Positions 26,601 to 38,523 of a stretch of DNA of 64,000 nt are shown here, piece by piece (positions within the stretch are counted from its first letter, which is position 1; every line of letters begins with the position of its first letter). Position numbers and translations under genes: made by a program. The notes beneath the pieces are model-generated. The model was not told the origin of the DNA. It was given only the letters and a program-made list of their open reading frames with translations, and did no database searches. The stretch is from Cyrtodaria siliqua (lineage: Eukaryota; Mollusca; Bivalvia; Adapedonta; Hiatellidae): NCBI GenBank assembly GCA_037043455.1, contig JAWPHD010008262.1:1-64000 (forward strand). The letters run 5' to 3'.

Positions 26601-28393
26601 CTCTTCAAGCTGAAATGCTACAAGAGAAATTTCTCTTCAAGATAATATCCTACAAGAGAAATTTATCTTCAAGCTAAAACGCTACATAGGAAATTACTCT
26701 TCAAGCCAAACTGCTACAAGAGAAATTTCTCTTCAAGATAAATCCCTACAGCTAAAACCCTACAAGAGAATTTTTTTTTCAAGTTAACCCTACAAAACAA
26801 TTTCTCTTCAAGCTAAAACGCTACAGGAGATCTTCAAGCTAAAACGCTACAAGAGAAATTTCTCTTCAAGCTAAAACGCTATAGCTAAAATGCTACAAGA
26901 GAAATTTCTCTTCAAGCTAAAATGCTACAAGAGAAATTACTCTTCAAGCAAAAACACTACAAGAGAAATTTCTCTTCCAGCTAAAATGCTACAAGAGAAA
27001 TTTTTCTTCAAGCTAAAACGCTACAAGAGAAATTTCTCTTCAAGCTGAAATGCTACAAGAGAAATTTCTCTTCAAGCTAATATCCTGAAAGAGAAATTTC
27101 TCTTCAAGCAAAATGCTACAAGAGAAATTTCTCTTCAAGCTAAAACGCTACAAGAGAAATTTCTCTTCAAGCTAAAATGCTACAAGAGAAATTTCTCTTC
27201 AAGCTGAAATGCTACAAGAGAAATTTCTCTTCAAGCTAATATCCTACAAGAGAAATTACTCTTCAAGCTAAAACGCTACATAGGAAATTTCTCTTCAAGC
27301 TAAACTGCTGCAAGAGAAATTTCTCTTCAAGATAAATCGCTACAGCTAAAACCCTACAAGAGAAATTTCTTTTCAAGTTAACCCTACAAGAGAAATTTCT
27401 CCTCAAGCTAAAACGCTGCAGGAGATCTTCAAGCTAAAACGCTACAAGAGAAATTTCTCTTCAAGCTAAAACCCTACAGCTAAAATGCTACAAGATAAAT
27501 TTCGCTTCAAGCTAAAATGCAACAAGAGAAATTTCTCTTCAAGCTAAAAACCCTACAGCTAAAATGCTACAAGATACATTTCTGTTCAAGCTAAAACACT
27601 ACATGAGAAATTTCTCTTCCAGCTAAAATGCTACAAGAAAAATTTCTCTTCAAGCTAAAACGCTACAAGAGAAATTTCTCTTCAAGCTAAAATGCTACAA
27701 GAGAATTTTCTCTTCAAGCTGAAATGCTACAAGAGAAATTTCTCTTCAAGCTAATATCCTACAAGAGAAATTTCTCTTCAAGCTAAAACGCTACATAGGA
27801 AATTTCTCTTCAAGCTAAACTGCTGCAAGAGAAATTTCTCTTCTAGATAAATCGCTACAGCTAAAACCCTACAAGAGAAATTTTTTTTCAAGTTAACCCT
27901 ACAAGAGAAATTCTCTTCAAGCTAAAACGCTGCAGGAGATCTTCAAGCTAAAACGCTACAAGAGAAATTTCTCTTCAAGCTAAAACCCTACAGCTAAAAT
28001 GCTACAAGATAAATTTCTCTTCAAGCTAAAATGCTACAAGAGAAATTTCTCTTCTAGCTAAAAACCCTACAGCTAAAACCCTACAAGAGAAATTTCTCTT
28101 CAAGCTAACCCTACAAGATAAATTTCTCTTCAAGCTAAAATGCTACAAGAGAATTTTTTCTTCAAGCTAAAACGTTACTGTTAAAATCCTACAAGAGAAA
28201 TTTCTCTTCAAGCTGAAACGCTAGAAGAAACATTTCTCTTCAAGCTAAAACCCTACAGCTAAAACCCTAGATGAGAAATTTCTCTTCAAGCTAAAACCCT
28301 ACAGGATAAATTTTTCTTCCAGCTAAAACATTACAGGAGAAATTTCTTTTCATGCCTAAAATGCTACAAGAGAAATTTCTCATCAAGCTAAAT
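14670..28393. repeat. 13.7-kb satellite array, 32-bp palindromic unit
   Basis: Several hundred copies of a 32-bp unit. Its core is the perfect palindrome AGAGAAATTTCTCT, flanked by CTACA on the left and TCAAGCTAAAA on the right. Variants differ by substitutions (ATG/ACG before CTACA), by deletions that leave short CCCTACAGCTAAAA half-units, and by a form carrying GGAGATCTTC in place of the core. The plus-strand open frames of about 70 codons inside it recur exactly with the array and are by-products of the repeat, not genes. Edges are diverged at both ends, and at 28393 the array runs straight into a dispersed repeat. Confidence 0.97.
18630..21700. repeat. Higher-order repeat in the satellite, 1,027-bp period, three copies
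   Basis: A marked variant (GAAGCCTAAAATGCTACAGG) recurs at 18705, 19732 and 20759, exactly 1,027 bp apart, with nearly identical surroundings. 1,027 is 32 units plus 3 bp. A further partial copy lies near 24739. A second block type, marked by GCTACAACAAAAATTTCCC, starts at about 15342 and 16467 (1,125 bp apart) and again at about 25190. Confidence 0.85.
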
Positions 28394-28620
28394 AAGAATT
28401 GAATTGAATTGGGGTTTTAAGGCGCACCAACACATGAAAATGTTATATGGCGCCTAACAGGCATTAACATGTCAGGCTCATCTTCCATGTACATCGAGAT
28501 AAAATATTGAAAATGGGCCTAGAACCTTCTCACCCTGAACTGCAGAATTGCTGCAAATCTATCGTAGAAACTCCATTTACGCTGGAGCCACGGTATTGTT
28601 TTCTGCCACTGCTCTTTATA
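28394..28620. repeat. Dispersed repeat of the GAATTGAATTG type, copy 1
   Basis: It starts GAATTGAATTGGGGTTTTAA and continues with GGCGCC-containing noncoding sequence. A relative with a similar start (GAATTGAATTGAATGTTG) is at 30345. It directly abuts the satellite end. Confidence 0.5.
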
Positions 28621-28894
28621 GAGGTCCATATTTTTCATTTGTTATTAAACGGATTGTAGCGACAGAGCCAAACCATCTTTAATATTGAGAGTTCTGAAAT
28701 ACTTGAAAAAGGGTGAAAGAATTATAAAAATCGGCTGATCAACAAAGAAGATATGATCATTTGAAGTTTCTGTTTAAGCGGATATGGAAGCGGCCATTTA
28801 TTTCAGTTTCACATGTTAAAGCGACAGACAAAATGCAATAAAAGTCGATAATTATGTGAGTTATGTGATAATAAGAATCTAACAGTCGTTCTCA

Positions 28895-28999
28895 TTCATT
28901 ATTGAATTTATTAAACTCGATAGCAAAAATGATATAATGCTCGGCTTTATCCTCGCATTATATCATTTTGCCAACTTGTTTAATAAATTCAATAATGAA
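28895..28999. repeat. Long palindrome, 22-bp perfect outer arms
   Basis: 28895-28916 and 28978-28999 are exact reverse complements. A second pair inside (AAAATGATATAATGC and GCATTATATCATTTT) extends the stem, with a short mismatch on each side. It looks like a small foldback element. Confidence 0.85.
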
Positions 29000-30344
29000 T
29001 AAGTACTCATGTAAGATCCTCTATATATCAAATATTCTAAAGTTATATCATTAACATGAATGAACGACCTTTACATTTAGGACTTGTAACAAGTTTGATT
29101 TAAAACTCATCTTCGTTTTGTCTTGTACGTGCTGTTCATCCTTATACATGTATATCCAAATCCATTTTCAACATATTTTTCTCACACATGTCAATCAATA
29201 ATCTCTGCCAAGACTATCGATGTTTTTTTAACACCTTATAACCCTGCATAAGAATCAAATGACATTTAAGAACTCCTAAAACACATTTTAGCCATATATT
29301 GCATGATGTAATATGCTGCAGGACACCTCCACAGTCACAGCTGCTACTTTTGGTAAAACATTTCCATTAATAAAAACAATTATTTTGAGGTTGGCACTGT
29401 TTTTTTTGCATACAAAAATAGAAAGAAAAATATATACAATTAAAAGTTAAGGATATTCAAGTAGGAGGCTATCAAAGTAGAACCATTAGTAAGACAAATG
29501 ATGTTGTAGGAAGGAAGTTCATGCACAATAGCATAATAAATAGAATAACTTATTTTATCACATGACTGACTTTGTTAGAGCAACGAACAAACATTTCTTA
29601 TAATCTATTGTATGTACTTGTGTAATACAACCTGGGAAAATTTGGATTGGTTGGTCATAACATGCATTAAATCTGAAACACTATGCTCATATTGTTAACT
29701 TAAATTTCTTTATATATTACAAATTCTTGTTGACTTATTATTTACCAACAACTCAGACTAAATAATGTTATACAAGTTGGCTTGTAATTGTTCAATAGTT
29801 GCAGAAAAATGCCGTTTTTTAAATAGATAAATATCAAAATCTTTGACATAAAATGTTTTTTGTGACATGACATTTTGGCGCTAAGGACATGCGTTTATGA
29901 TGTCACATGACTTTTTGGCGTTAAAGTTTGTCAGAGGTTATGGCGGTTTTATATTCATATAAATTGTTCTTTTACACATTTGAATGCAATGTCATGTGAT
30001 AAAAAATATCTTAAACTCGTCGCCATTCCTTTTAGATTTCTGAGATGTGTAATGAATTATTTAACTCACCAAAGGGCTCTATAATTAAAATAATTTACAA
30101 CTCATTTAATTAATCTTACATGAAATAGAAACCGGTTAGATAATCTAAATAAATTCATGATACTCTGGAATTGCAATCTAACATTGAGATATTTACATGA
30201 CATACACCGGTAATATGGAATAAAATCAAATACGTCCAAACAAATTGCAAGTAATTAAACATGGAGGTATGTAGTGCATAAATAAAGAATTGATGTACAA
30301 AATAGTCCAAAATAAGCTATGCAAAAAATCACACATCTGAATGA
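29000..30344. other. AT-rich noncoding stretch
   Basis: No gene recognised. Two similar phrases with TGACATTTTGGCG and TGACTTTTTGGCG at about 29868 and 29910, plus related ones near 32350, suggest remnants of another dispersed element. Confidence 0.4.
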
Positions 30345-30600
30345 ATTGAATTGAATGTTGTTTAATGGCTCATCAACAAAGTATAGGTTATTTAGAGCCG
30401 CCCCAGAGAGAAGGGAAGGATAACAGGAATCCGGGAACCGTGCCCTACTCTCATGAATATGGAATAGATTTCTATGGTTCTTTTACGTGCTCAGAGGATA
30501 GACCGATACACGGGACCGCCCGTTTTATGTCCCAATCCGACAAACGAGGCCAAGGGAAAGTGTCTTGACCAAGAACACACCGAATCACATCTGAATGAGC
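30345..30600. repeat. Dispersed repeat of the GAATTGAATTG type, copy 2
   Basis: It starts GAATTGAATTGAATGTTGTTT, then GGCTCATCAACAAAG, and later TTTTACGTGCTCAGAGG and GACACGGGACC-like phrases. It shows no codon structure despite two open frames. Confidence 0.45.
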
Positions 30601-31504
30601 AAGATCAGAAGGTAAACAATTTCACAGTTAAGGTCGTATTGATAAAACACGCAGCTATGCAGAATTCTCTGTGTCACTTCATGATGTCTTTTTACTGAAG
30701 AAGAAAATAATATTTAAAACAAGACACTAAAACATCAGCTGATGTAATTTAAACCATAATTTGAAAACTTTAACTTTCCAAACTTTATTTCGAACTGCTT
30801 TCACGAATCAGTGAACAGATAAAGCAAATTACAGCAATAATATATATGTATAAATACATAACACAATGACGGAACTTATAGGAACCGACTATTTACATAT
30901 TATTAATGGTAGTTGAGAAAAACAGTACATGAGTCAAGAAAATTCCATTCACTTTTAACTATATTAACTTTTACATTTATTCAATTTTTAGCAGTTCAGC
31001 TACTTATTTTACGGATATTTTAAGAGTTTTATTATGTATGTTTTTATGTACTTAGATATTTATATATAGACATTTAGCTATATATAACTGTAACAGCGTA
31101 TTTACAATTGGCAAATGTTGCAACATTATATATGTAATAATACAATAGTAATTACAACAATTTAATAGTAGATGAATAAACAACAGCAACACAACCTATA
31201 ACTAGTGCTCATACTTGTAGCTATTGAACAAATCGCTTGAAACACCTTTCCGAAGATTGAAAGCTGTGTCTACGACGCTCAGTAATACAAATAGTATATG
31301 ACAAGACATTTTAAACTTCGCTGCAACATCGAAAAAAAGTCTTGAATCACCCTAAATATTTTTTGACCAAATGAGTATTAAAGAGGTTGATGTACTATTT
31401 TCAAACACAATTTATTTAAAAGGGCTCTGAAAAACTCGAAAAAAACTGAAAGAAATATCAAAATGCCATGAGAAATAGAAAATAAATGACCAACTGAAAA
31501 TTTG

Positions 31505-31755
31505 CAAAATGGAGGCTGCCATCTTGGAAGGATGACGTCATCGTGCCTTTTTACTATAAATGGCATATAGACAAAACACATTTTAAAATCACTGCAAACT
31601 GATTAAAAAATAAATATACAGATGGAACATGTAAACATTTTTGCTTATTTTTCATTTGCAGTGATTTTCTTTGCTTTAAAAGACATTTTGTCACTATTCC
31701 ATATATGGTAAAAAGGCGCGATGATGTCATCATTCAAAGTTGGCCGTCGGCATTT
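31505..31755. mobile_element. Foldback MITE with arms of about 95 bp
   Basis: The left arm (GATGACGTCATCGTGCC near 31530, then TTTTTACTATAAATGGCATAT) is matched in reverse complement by the right arm (GGTAAAAAGGCGCGATGATG near 31709). The spacer is about 60 bp. Each arm carries a TGAYRTCA palindrome. No coding content. Confidence 0.65.
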
Positions 31756-33176
31756 ATGTTTCTTTGCAAGTGAATCAACCCCTTTAAGTAAAATATTGTT
31801 TCAATTGTATTACATACATTTTCCCAGTCAGAGAACATAAGATATGCGGGTTTGCCCATACACATGACACTGATTGTACGTTTTTCTGTGTTTGATCTTT
31901 CTTGCCTTTATTTTCATTTTTCCTTTTGTTTGTCTTTCCTGCAGGAGGCTTTGCTACTGTAACAATTATCTGGAAAAGAACAAAAGTAACATTTTATTGA
32001 TGATGACCAGAATAAATCAACATTAAACACATACAGCTGAGATAATTTGTCTTGATTTCTGTGAATAAATTGGAAATAGATGTACTGTGTAACTCTCCTA
32101 CAGTGGGGTTTCAGCACATTGTTCATCCCAATAGTGGGATGTGACGCGGCAAATTTATTTCGAAATCATCCTAGTAATGCCGGAGTATGCACTATGAAGG
32201 AGTATTGTCTGTACCTTCATGTGAAGCAACTAGGAAAATTAGTGTACATGTGTTCTGGAAAGGTACTATTCACAAGACATAGAGGATTTTAAACGAGTTC
32301 CCATTTCATATAAGATTTATTAAACGAGTTATGAATTATTTTAATTTTAACGAGCCTTTTTTACTTTAGCGCCAAAACGTCATAAAATATGTGACGTTGT
32401 AACATCACGTCTCACACACTATTACTAAGCGTTGCGTATAAAAGAGTTCGTGTTTTACCTCTTTACAAAATAGTAGTTTACGCCAACTTTTAAACAAACC
32501 AACAACAATGTTTTGTATATCGTGCATTATTTTTATAAGCTGTCACAAATAATAAATTTATGACTCAGATCTGGGTGAATGTGTAATAAATAAAATAGTT
32601 TCAGTTAATAAACTTGCGCAGTGTTACAGGTTTAACTCAACCAATCAAAATAGTTTCAGGTTGTATTACACGTGTGTCATACAATATAATATTAAATGTG
32701 TGTTCGACACTGCTAACACGGGATGTTATGTGATAAATTTATTTCTCAACTCGTTGAAATTTAATACCCTATAGTAATACTATTTTTCAGTTTATATTTC
32801 AGAAAACATACTCTGTTTTATTTTATCATAACATTCCATAAAATCCTGTAAAACATTTTTTGTAGTTAACTCACAAAGAATAATAGGATCTATTATTTTC
32901 ATTAAAATAAAAAAAAATACTGGAAAAAGTTATAAATGGAAATAAATGATGACAAAACAATTCATGCAATTGCCATTAAATTGTCATTATCAAATCAAAT
33001 CAAATGTTTGACACACCCATGACATAATGCTCTTTGTTCAGTACACACTACAAAATAAAAATAGTGAAAAATGTCATTAATGTTTCATTTTGGCTACTTT
33101 TATCTGTACATCTAATATAAATATTTTAAACCAAATTTGAACTTTGTAAATTTTGAAAGATAACTAAAAAGCTTAC

Positions 33177-33278
33177 ATCATGATCCTCAAGTTCTTGATC
33201 AAGGATTCCTTGTAGTCTTTCAGGAATTACTGGTTCCCTTTCCTCTACTCTACTGGAGTCTTGTTTTGGTAACAGTGA
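33177..33278 (-). pseudogene. Possible downstream exon of a transposase-type gene
   Basis: A 34-codon open segment between acceptor GGATATAG and a good donor GTAAGC, ending IPERLQGILDQELEDHD. On its own it is not diagnostic. It lies 0.4 kb downstream, on the same strand, of the more recognisable exon at 33674-33808. Confidence 0.3.
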
Positions 33279-33673
33279 CTATATCCACAATGCTCCTTTT
33301 TTTTGCATAATTACTGTTTTAACTATTGTCAACTGAAAGGTCCTTATGTACCAAAAGAAATCTCCTCCACCATGATGTCGTCGATTGTTCTCTAAAAAGA
33401 TATTCAACTCTCGCTATGTTTTTGCCAATTTCTTCAAATTTTGTTTTACAGAAATGTGGAGGTGTAAGACTTTGGGTTGACCAGGTGGAATATATTTTAA
33501 TCCAAGGTGTTCTGATGTTTTCCATGTCATATTTTTCTTGGATTTGTATTGCATTTTTACTATTGTCGAATCACGGTAAAACTAAAATGTAGTGGTTTAA
33601 CTTTTGTGTGTTTTGACATTTTGTTTAGATGATGAATGACCCAGTTTTTTTTATATACACAAGACCTTCTAAC

Positions 33674-33808
33674 CTAATTATAGATCCTAAGGTAAATCAG
33701 CCTTGGAATAGTATCAGTTCTGTTTTTGCGAAGCTTTTCAGACAGCTTGCTGAACATCGCATCAATGTCCTCATGAGTATATCCAACGAAAAGGAATGAC
33801 AAGGGAAC
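33674..33808 (-). pseudogene. Fragment of a DUF7869-like gene
   Basis: After acceptor TTTTTTAG the frame reads VPLSFLFVGYTHEDIDAMF, then 'SKLSEKLRK'. The V-G-x-T-H-E-D-I-D-x-x-F motif is characteristic of a large animal and oomycete family with an RNase-H/transposase-like fold (DUF7869, from memory). An in-frame TAG at 33674-33676 ends the frame with no donor nearby, so the copy is probably a relic of a mobile gene. Confidence 0.45.
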
Positions 33809-34393
33809 CTAAAAAAGAAAGCATCAACATTTACTGAAACTGTTTTATAAAGCTCATTTACACATTGAAATACATGTTTTGTTATCTAAGTAGAATACAT
33901 CCTATTTTCAACACAATTTAACATTGGAACACACCAAAACGATTTTATTTTCTCTAAATTCTAAATTAAATACAAATGTTTTAGGCCTTGTTAATGAACA
34001 ATTAGCTTTGAGATCAACATTCCCAACCAACTCTGTTCTTTATCTTAAGCTAATGCATAACTGAACTCATAATATGTCTGCATAACTAAATCAACTTCAG
34101 TATGTTTTTGTTCTGACAGTAGAGTTAAAAAGTCAAAACCTTGAGATTCTGCTGGTGAATCTAATTATCTGCCAAACATCTCATAAAGTCTTGATACATT
34201 TCACTGTAAGAACTACTTCGGGCAATTGTTATAAGTATTGTCAAGTATTGTCAAGTATTGTCAATTTAGGCACTGTTTTGGTGACTGAAGGCAGAACAAT
34301 TGACTTAAGCTAACCAGTAGGTTGCATTGTGTACTGATTGCTCGAAGTGGGTAATCCTGTCTAGGTGTGAGAAGTTAGCTCGTAGTTCGTAGT

Positions 34394-35432
34394 TCGGCGT
34401 TCGACATTCGTTCTGTTACGGATTTGTTACAGATTTGTCAGCACGGAGTTCAACATTCATTTGTCAGCAGCGAGTTCGACATTCATTCCCAACCCGGAGT
34501 TCGACATTCGCAGCTCGGAGTTCAACATCGGAACCCAACTCGGAGTTCGACATTGCCAGCTCGGAGTTCAACATTCAAATCCAACTCGGAGTTCGACATT
34601 CGCAGCTAGGAGTTCAACATTCGAACCCAACTCGGAGTTCGACATTGCCAGCTCGGAGTTCAACATTCAAATCCAACTCGGAGTTCGACATTGCCAGCTT
34701 GGAGATCAACATTCGAACCCAACACAGAGTTCGACATTCGCAGCTCGGATTTCAACATTCGAACACAACTCGGAGTTCGACATTGCCAGCTCGGAGTTCA
34801 ACATTCAAACCCAAGTCGGAGTTCGACATTGCCAGCTCGGAGTTCAACATTCGAACCCAACTCGGAGTTCGACATTCGCAGCTCGGAGTTCAACATTCAA
34901 ATCCAACTCGGAGTTCGACATTCGCAGCTCGGAGTTCTACATTCGAACCCAACACGGAGTTCGACATTCGCAGCTCGGAGTTCAACATTCGAACCCAACT
35001 CGGAGTTCGTTATTCGCAGCTCGGAGTTCGACATTCGCAGCTCGAAGTTCAACATTCGAACACAACTCGGAGTTCGACATTGCCAGCTCGGAGTTCAACA
35101 TTCAAATCCAACTCGGAGTTTGACATTCGCAGCTCGGAGTTCAACATTCGAACCCAACTCGGAGTTCGGCATTCGCAGCCCGGAGTTCAACATTCGAACC
35201 CAACTCGGAGTTCGACATTGCCAGCTCGGAGTTCAACATTCAAATCCAACTCGGAGTTCGACATTGCCAGCTCGGAGTTCAACATTCGAAACCAACTCGG
35301 AGTTGGACATTGCCAGCTCGGAGTTCAACATTGAAATCCAACTCGGAGTTCGACATTCGCAGCTCGGAGTTCAACATTCGCACTCAACTCGGAGTTCGAC
35401 ATTCGCAGCTCGGAGTTCAACATTCAAAGCCC
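34394..35432. repeat. Minisatellite, dimeric unit of 45-46 bp
   Basis: About 22 copies alternate two half-units, CTCGGAGTTCGACATT(CG/GC)CAG and CTCGGAGTTCAACATTCGAA. The plus strand is free of stops in all three frames for 220-300 codons, because the unit contains no stop in any register. The predicted peptides are therefore not evidence of a gene. Confidence 0.95.
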
Positions 35433-35913
35433 AAATATGTCCGAAAGTAATGTAGTTAGTCTTAAAATATGTTGCTTTTCAACAAATAACACGAAAAAAA
35501 AAACTTTTAACTTTTTGTATTCAATTTTTTGGTGTTGTCTTTTGGTTTTATTTTTTATTCCCAATATCGATATAGCAATATTTTTTTCATTTTTTTTTTT
35601 TTCATAATATATAGCAACCAAAGAAAGTTTTGATCAATATACGATTATTAATACCGATAGGAACAAGACATTTATATATATTATATTTAAAACAGAAAAA
35701 CAATCCAATGGTATCTATATAAACATGTTTCTTTATTTCATCTTATCATTAATAATAATTAACTGACATCGTGAATCACTAAAAGCCTTTCGAAATAGTT
35801 GTTGGTATATACTATTATGTATAATAAAGGAATACTCATATAGTTTTCACGTTTCATCTGAAGTAAAATCAAACAAACCAATGCCGTAACCAGAACCACA
35901 ATATCGATAACCT

Positions 35914-36795
35914 ATACTGAAGGGAAAAGGAAACGCGACACGGGAATTTCCGCTATACATTGTATGCAGAATATGCTGCTGTTAATCGAATGGTGCATGG
36001 CTGCGTAAGTCCTTTCCCTTCTCTCGTAAAAAATAGTTTCTCAACAACTTTTACTTACATATATTGTAACCGGCACTCGCTTACGTTTTTTTCAATTGCG
36101 TTACCCTAAGTATAGTATTAATAATTGATGCTCACTAATGTTTTAAATAACATACAAACTCTTCTCCACTGGACATAACAAATCACCAGTGTTAAATCGG
36201 TTTTTCAACAGACATGAACAGTACTGTGTATGATATATATTGGACATGAACAGCGATAGTGTTGGCGATAGTGTTTTTTTTTTCATACTGAGCATTTTTT
36301 AATTATTCCAGTAATCTCTTCTGTTTACGAGTGCCGTCCAACGTCTGTAAACACCATCCAGTTCTTAATTGTAAATAAATAAAGATTTATGAAAAAAATA
36401 AAATAGACCTTTCCTTTCGAAAAAAAGACTAAAACTACACATAACACAGTAAATAGTATTCCTTTAATGTTTCAATACTGACAGAGTACGCGTTTGGCTC
36501 AAGCATGTGAGAAAACTTAGGCTGCAAACGTTTGCAAACTCTTTACGTTAAATACAGTACTGAAATGGCTCAATTTTTCAAAGAGGAATTTCAACATTTA
36601 TGAATTCCTTGTTAAAAAGTGAACTGTTATTAAAACGTCTATAACATCACAGTTGTGTCCTTTCTCTAACTAACTGCAAGTTTTTTCTTAGAAAACATCT
36701 TGGGATTTCTTTGGAATATTATGTGAAATTAAGTGTGCAGCATATACAATATATGGCGGAAATTACATGGTCGTGTTTCTTTTTCCCTTCAGTAT
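35914..36795. mobile_element. MITE, copy 2, carrying a nested insertion
   Basis: The terminal inverted repeats start ATACTGAAGGGAAAA on both ends and continue for about 55 bp through AATTTCCGC. The interior matches the 403-bp copy at 9571-9973, except that about 400 bp are inserted at about 36015-36415. The insert is flanked by CCTTTCCCTT and CCTTTCCTTT, a likely 10-bp target-site duplication. Confidence 0.75.
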
Positions 36796-36835
36796 ATTTT
36801 ATTAGGTTAAGCAAAGCAAATTCTGCAGACACATT

Positions 36836-37482
36836 CGATTCCATTTCTCCGTTCTACATTCGAACCTAGTTCTCCGTTCTACATTCGAACACAGTTCTCC
36901 GTTCTCCGTTCGAATATAGTTCTCCATTCTACTTTCGAACGCAGTTCTCCGTTCTAAATTCACCTTGAGTTCTCCGTTGTACATTCGACTCCAGTTCTCC
37001 GTTCTACATTCAAAATGAGTTCTCCGTTCTACATTCAACTGCAGTTCTCCGTTCTACATTCGACTTGAGTTCTCCGTTCTACATTTGACTCCAGTTCTCC
37101 GTTCTACGTTCAACTTGAGTTCTCCGTTCTACATTTGAACCCAGCTCTCCATTTTACATTTGACTCCAGTTCTCCGTTCTACATTCGACTTGAGTTCTCC
37201 GTTCTACATTCGAACCCAGTTCATCGTTCTACATTCGACTCCCGAACATAGTTCTCCGTTCTACATTCGAACCCAGTTCTCCGTTCTGCATTCGACTCCA
37301 GTTCTCTGTTCTACATTCGACTTGAGTTCTCCGTTCTACATTCGCCTCCCGAACATAGTTCTCCGTTCTACATTCGAACCCAGTTCTCCGTTCTACATTC
37401 GACTCCAGTTCTCTGTTCTACATTCGACTTGAGTTCTCCGTTCTACATTCGACTCTAGTTCTCCGTTCTACATTCGGGAGCT
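36836..37482. repeat. Minisatellite, unit of about 25 bp
   Basis: About 26 copies of AGTTCTCCGTTCTACATTCG followed by ACTCC, ACTTG or AACCC. It shares the phrase TTCTACATTCGAACCCA with the array 1.4 kb upstream, so the two may be related. It begins 40 bp after the MITE end. Confidence 0.93.
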
Positions 37483-37517
37483 CCGAAGTGTCGATTCTTA
37501 CGGATGGCGGGAGGTAT

Positions 37518-37545
37518 ATAGTACTGGTTCTACCCAGGAAATGCC
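37518..37545 (+). repeat. Inverted fragment of the SINE core
   Basis: AGTACTGGTTCTACCCAGGA occurs here in the plus sense. The full SINE copy 2 nearby carries its reverse complement, so a second, opposite SINE fragment lies right beside it. Confidence 0.6.
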
Positions 37546-37599
37546 TCAAGCACAGTCTCTCTGACGTTAAAGTAGAAAAACGCTTTAACCGGTGCTATG

Positions 37600-37822
37600 G
37601 AGCTTTTTGTTTTAAACATATTTTATTTTACATCGATTGCGAAACAAGTTCTTGCAACTTAGATTAATCACTCTCGATGGCTTCCTGGGTAGAACCAGTA
37701 CTAAGCAATGTGGATTAATTATCTTGCTCAAGGATAAATAACGTGGCCGCGACGGAGGATCGAACCCACGACCTCTCGATCAGGAGTTCTGCGCTCTACC
37801 ACTGGACCACGCACTCCACTAT
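37600..37822 (-). mobile_element. tRNA-derived SINE, copy 2
   Basis: On the minus strand the head from 37822 has an A-box-like TGGTCCAGTGGTAGAGCGC and a B box GGTTCGATCC. The body is shared with the copy at 10895-11112 (TAGAACCAGTACTAAGCAA on the plus strand). It ends in TTTACATCGATTG and AT-rich tail sequence. Confidence 0.78.
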
Positions 37823-38523
37823 GAGCTATGGAGCTTGAGAGGTGTTGCACATTATTTACCTTTTATGATCACTCTTAATAAAACCGAGTCTGCCACTTTT
37901 CTCTCTTGAACGTGTGTGTTGCTTCCAACGGATACCCGGATATTTTCAGAATTTATTAATACTACTTCCCGTTATCGAGGACTATATGTAGAATATATAA
38001 AAATATACAGGTTGTGAAAAGAATACTGTGAATGCGTGTGGAACTTGCACGGCTCTAAATAACCTATGCTGTGTTGATCAGCCGTTAAACACCCAATGCA
38101 TAATTTGTTTGGTTCAAAGCACCGGTTCAAACTTACTTGCGCTTCCGACGTCGAAGGTTAAATTACTGCAAATTCATCTGATGTACTTGCATGGTGCATC
38201 GAAAGCGTTTTTTTAAGAGTGTTAATCAGCAAGCTGTTGAAAACTATATTTGTATTTATAGACTTTAAATACGAAAACATGGTGCTAAAGTTTAAACTCT
38301 GTTATATTTTGATGAATCGCAATAATCTAGAATAATGTAATAACTAAGAAAAACAACAGTTTTGTTATTTGTTGCTCTTTGTTTATTGATGTATATGTCA
38401 TGTTCTTGTCTTGCCTTTTTTGTGTAACATTTATCGAAGCCTACTTGTTTTTTTTGACGTTTTGATATATTTTTTACTTTTGACGACGAACCTTTTTACT
38501 TTTATTTAATTGACGTTTTTCAT

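Noticed and set aside
14670..28393. CRISPR array
   Set aside because: The repeats are contiguous with no unique spacers, the unit is only 32 bp including any 'spacer', and the context is a eukaryotic genome.
30365..30698. Two overlapping small plus-strand frames
   Set aside because: They fall in a dispersed repeat and share no similarity with known proteins that I can recognise.
34435..35455. Three overlapping frames of 220-299 codons
   Set aside because: The minisatellite unit contains no stop in any frame, so openness is automatic; no start context, splice sites or non-repeat coding sequence.
37740..37822. tRNA gene on the minus strand
   Set aside because: Same SINE family; head only, with no independent 3' terminator.
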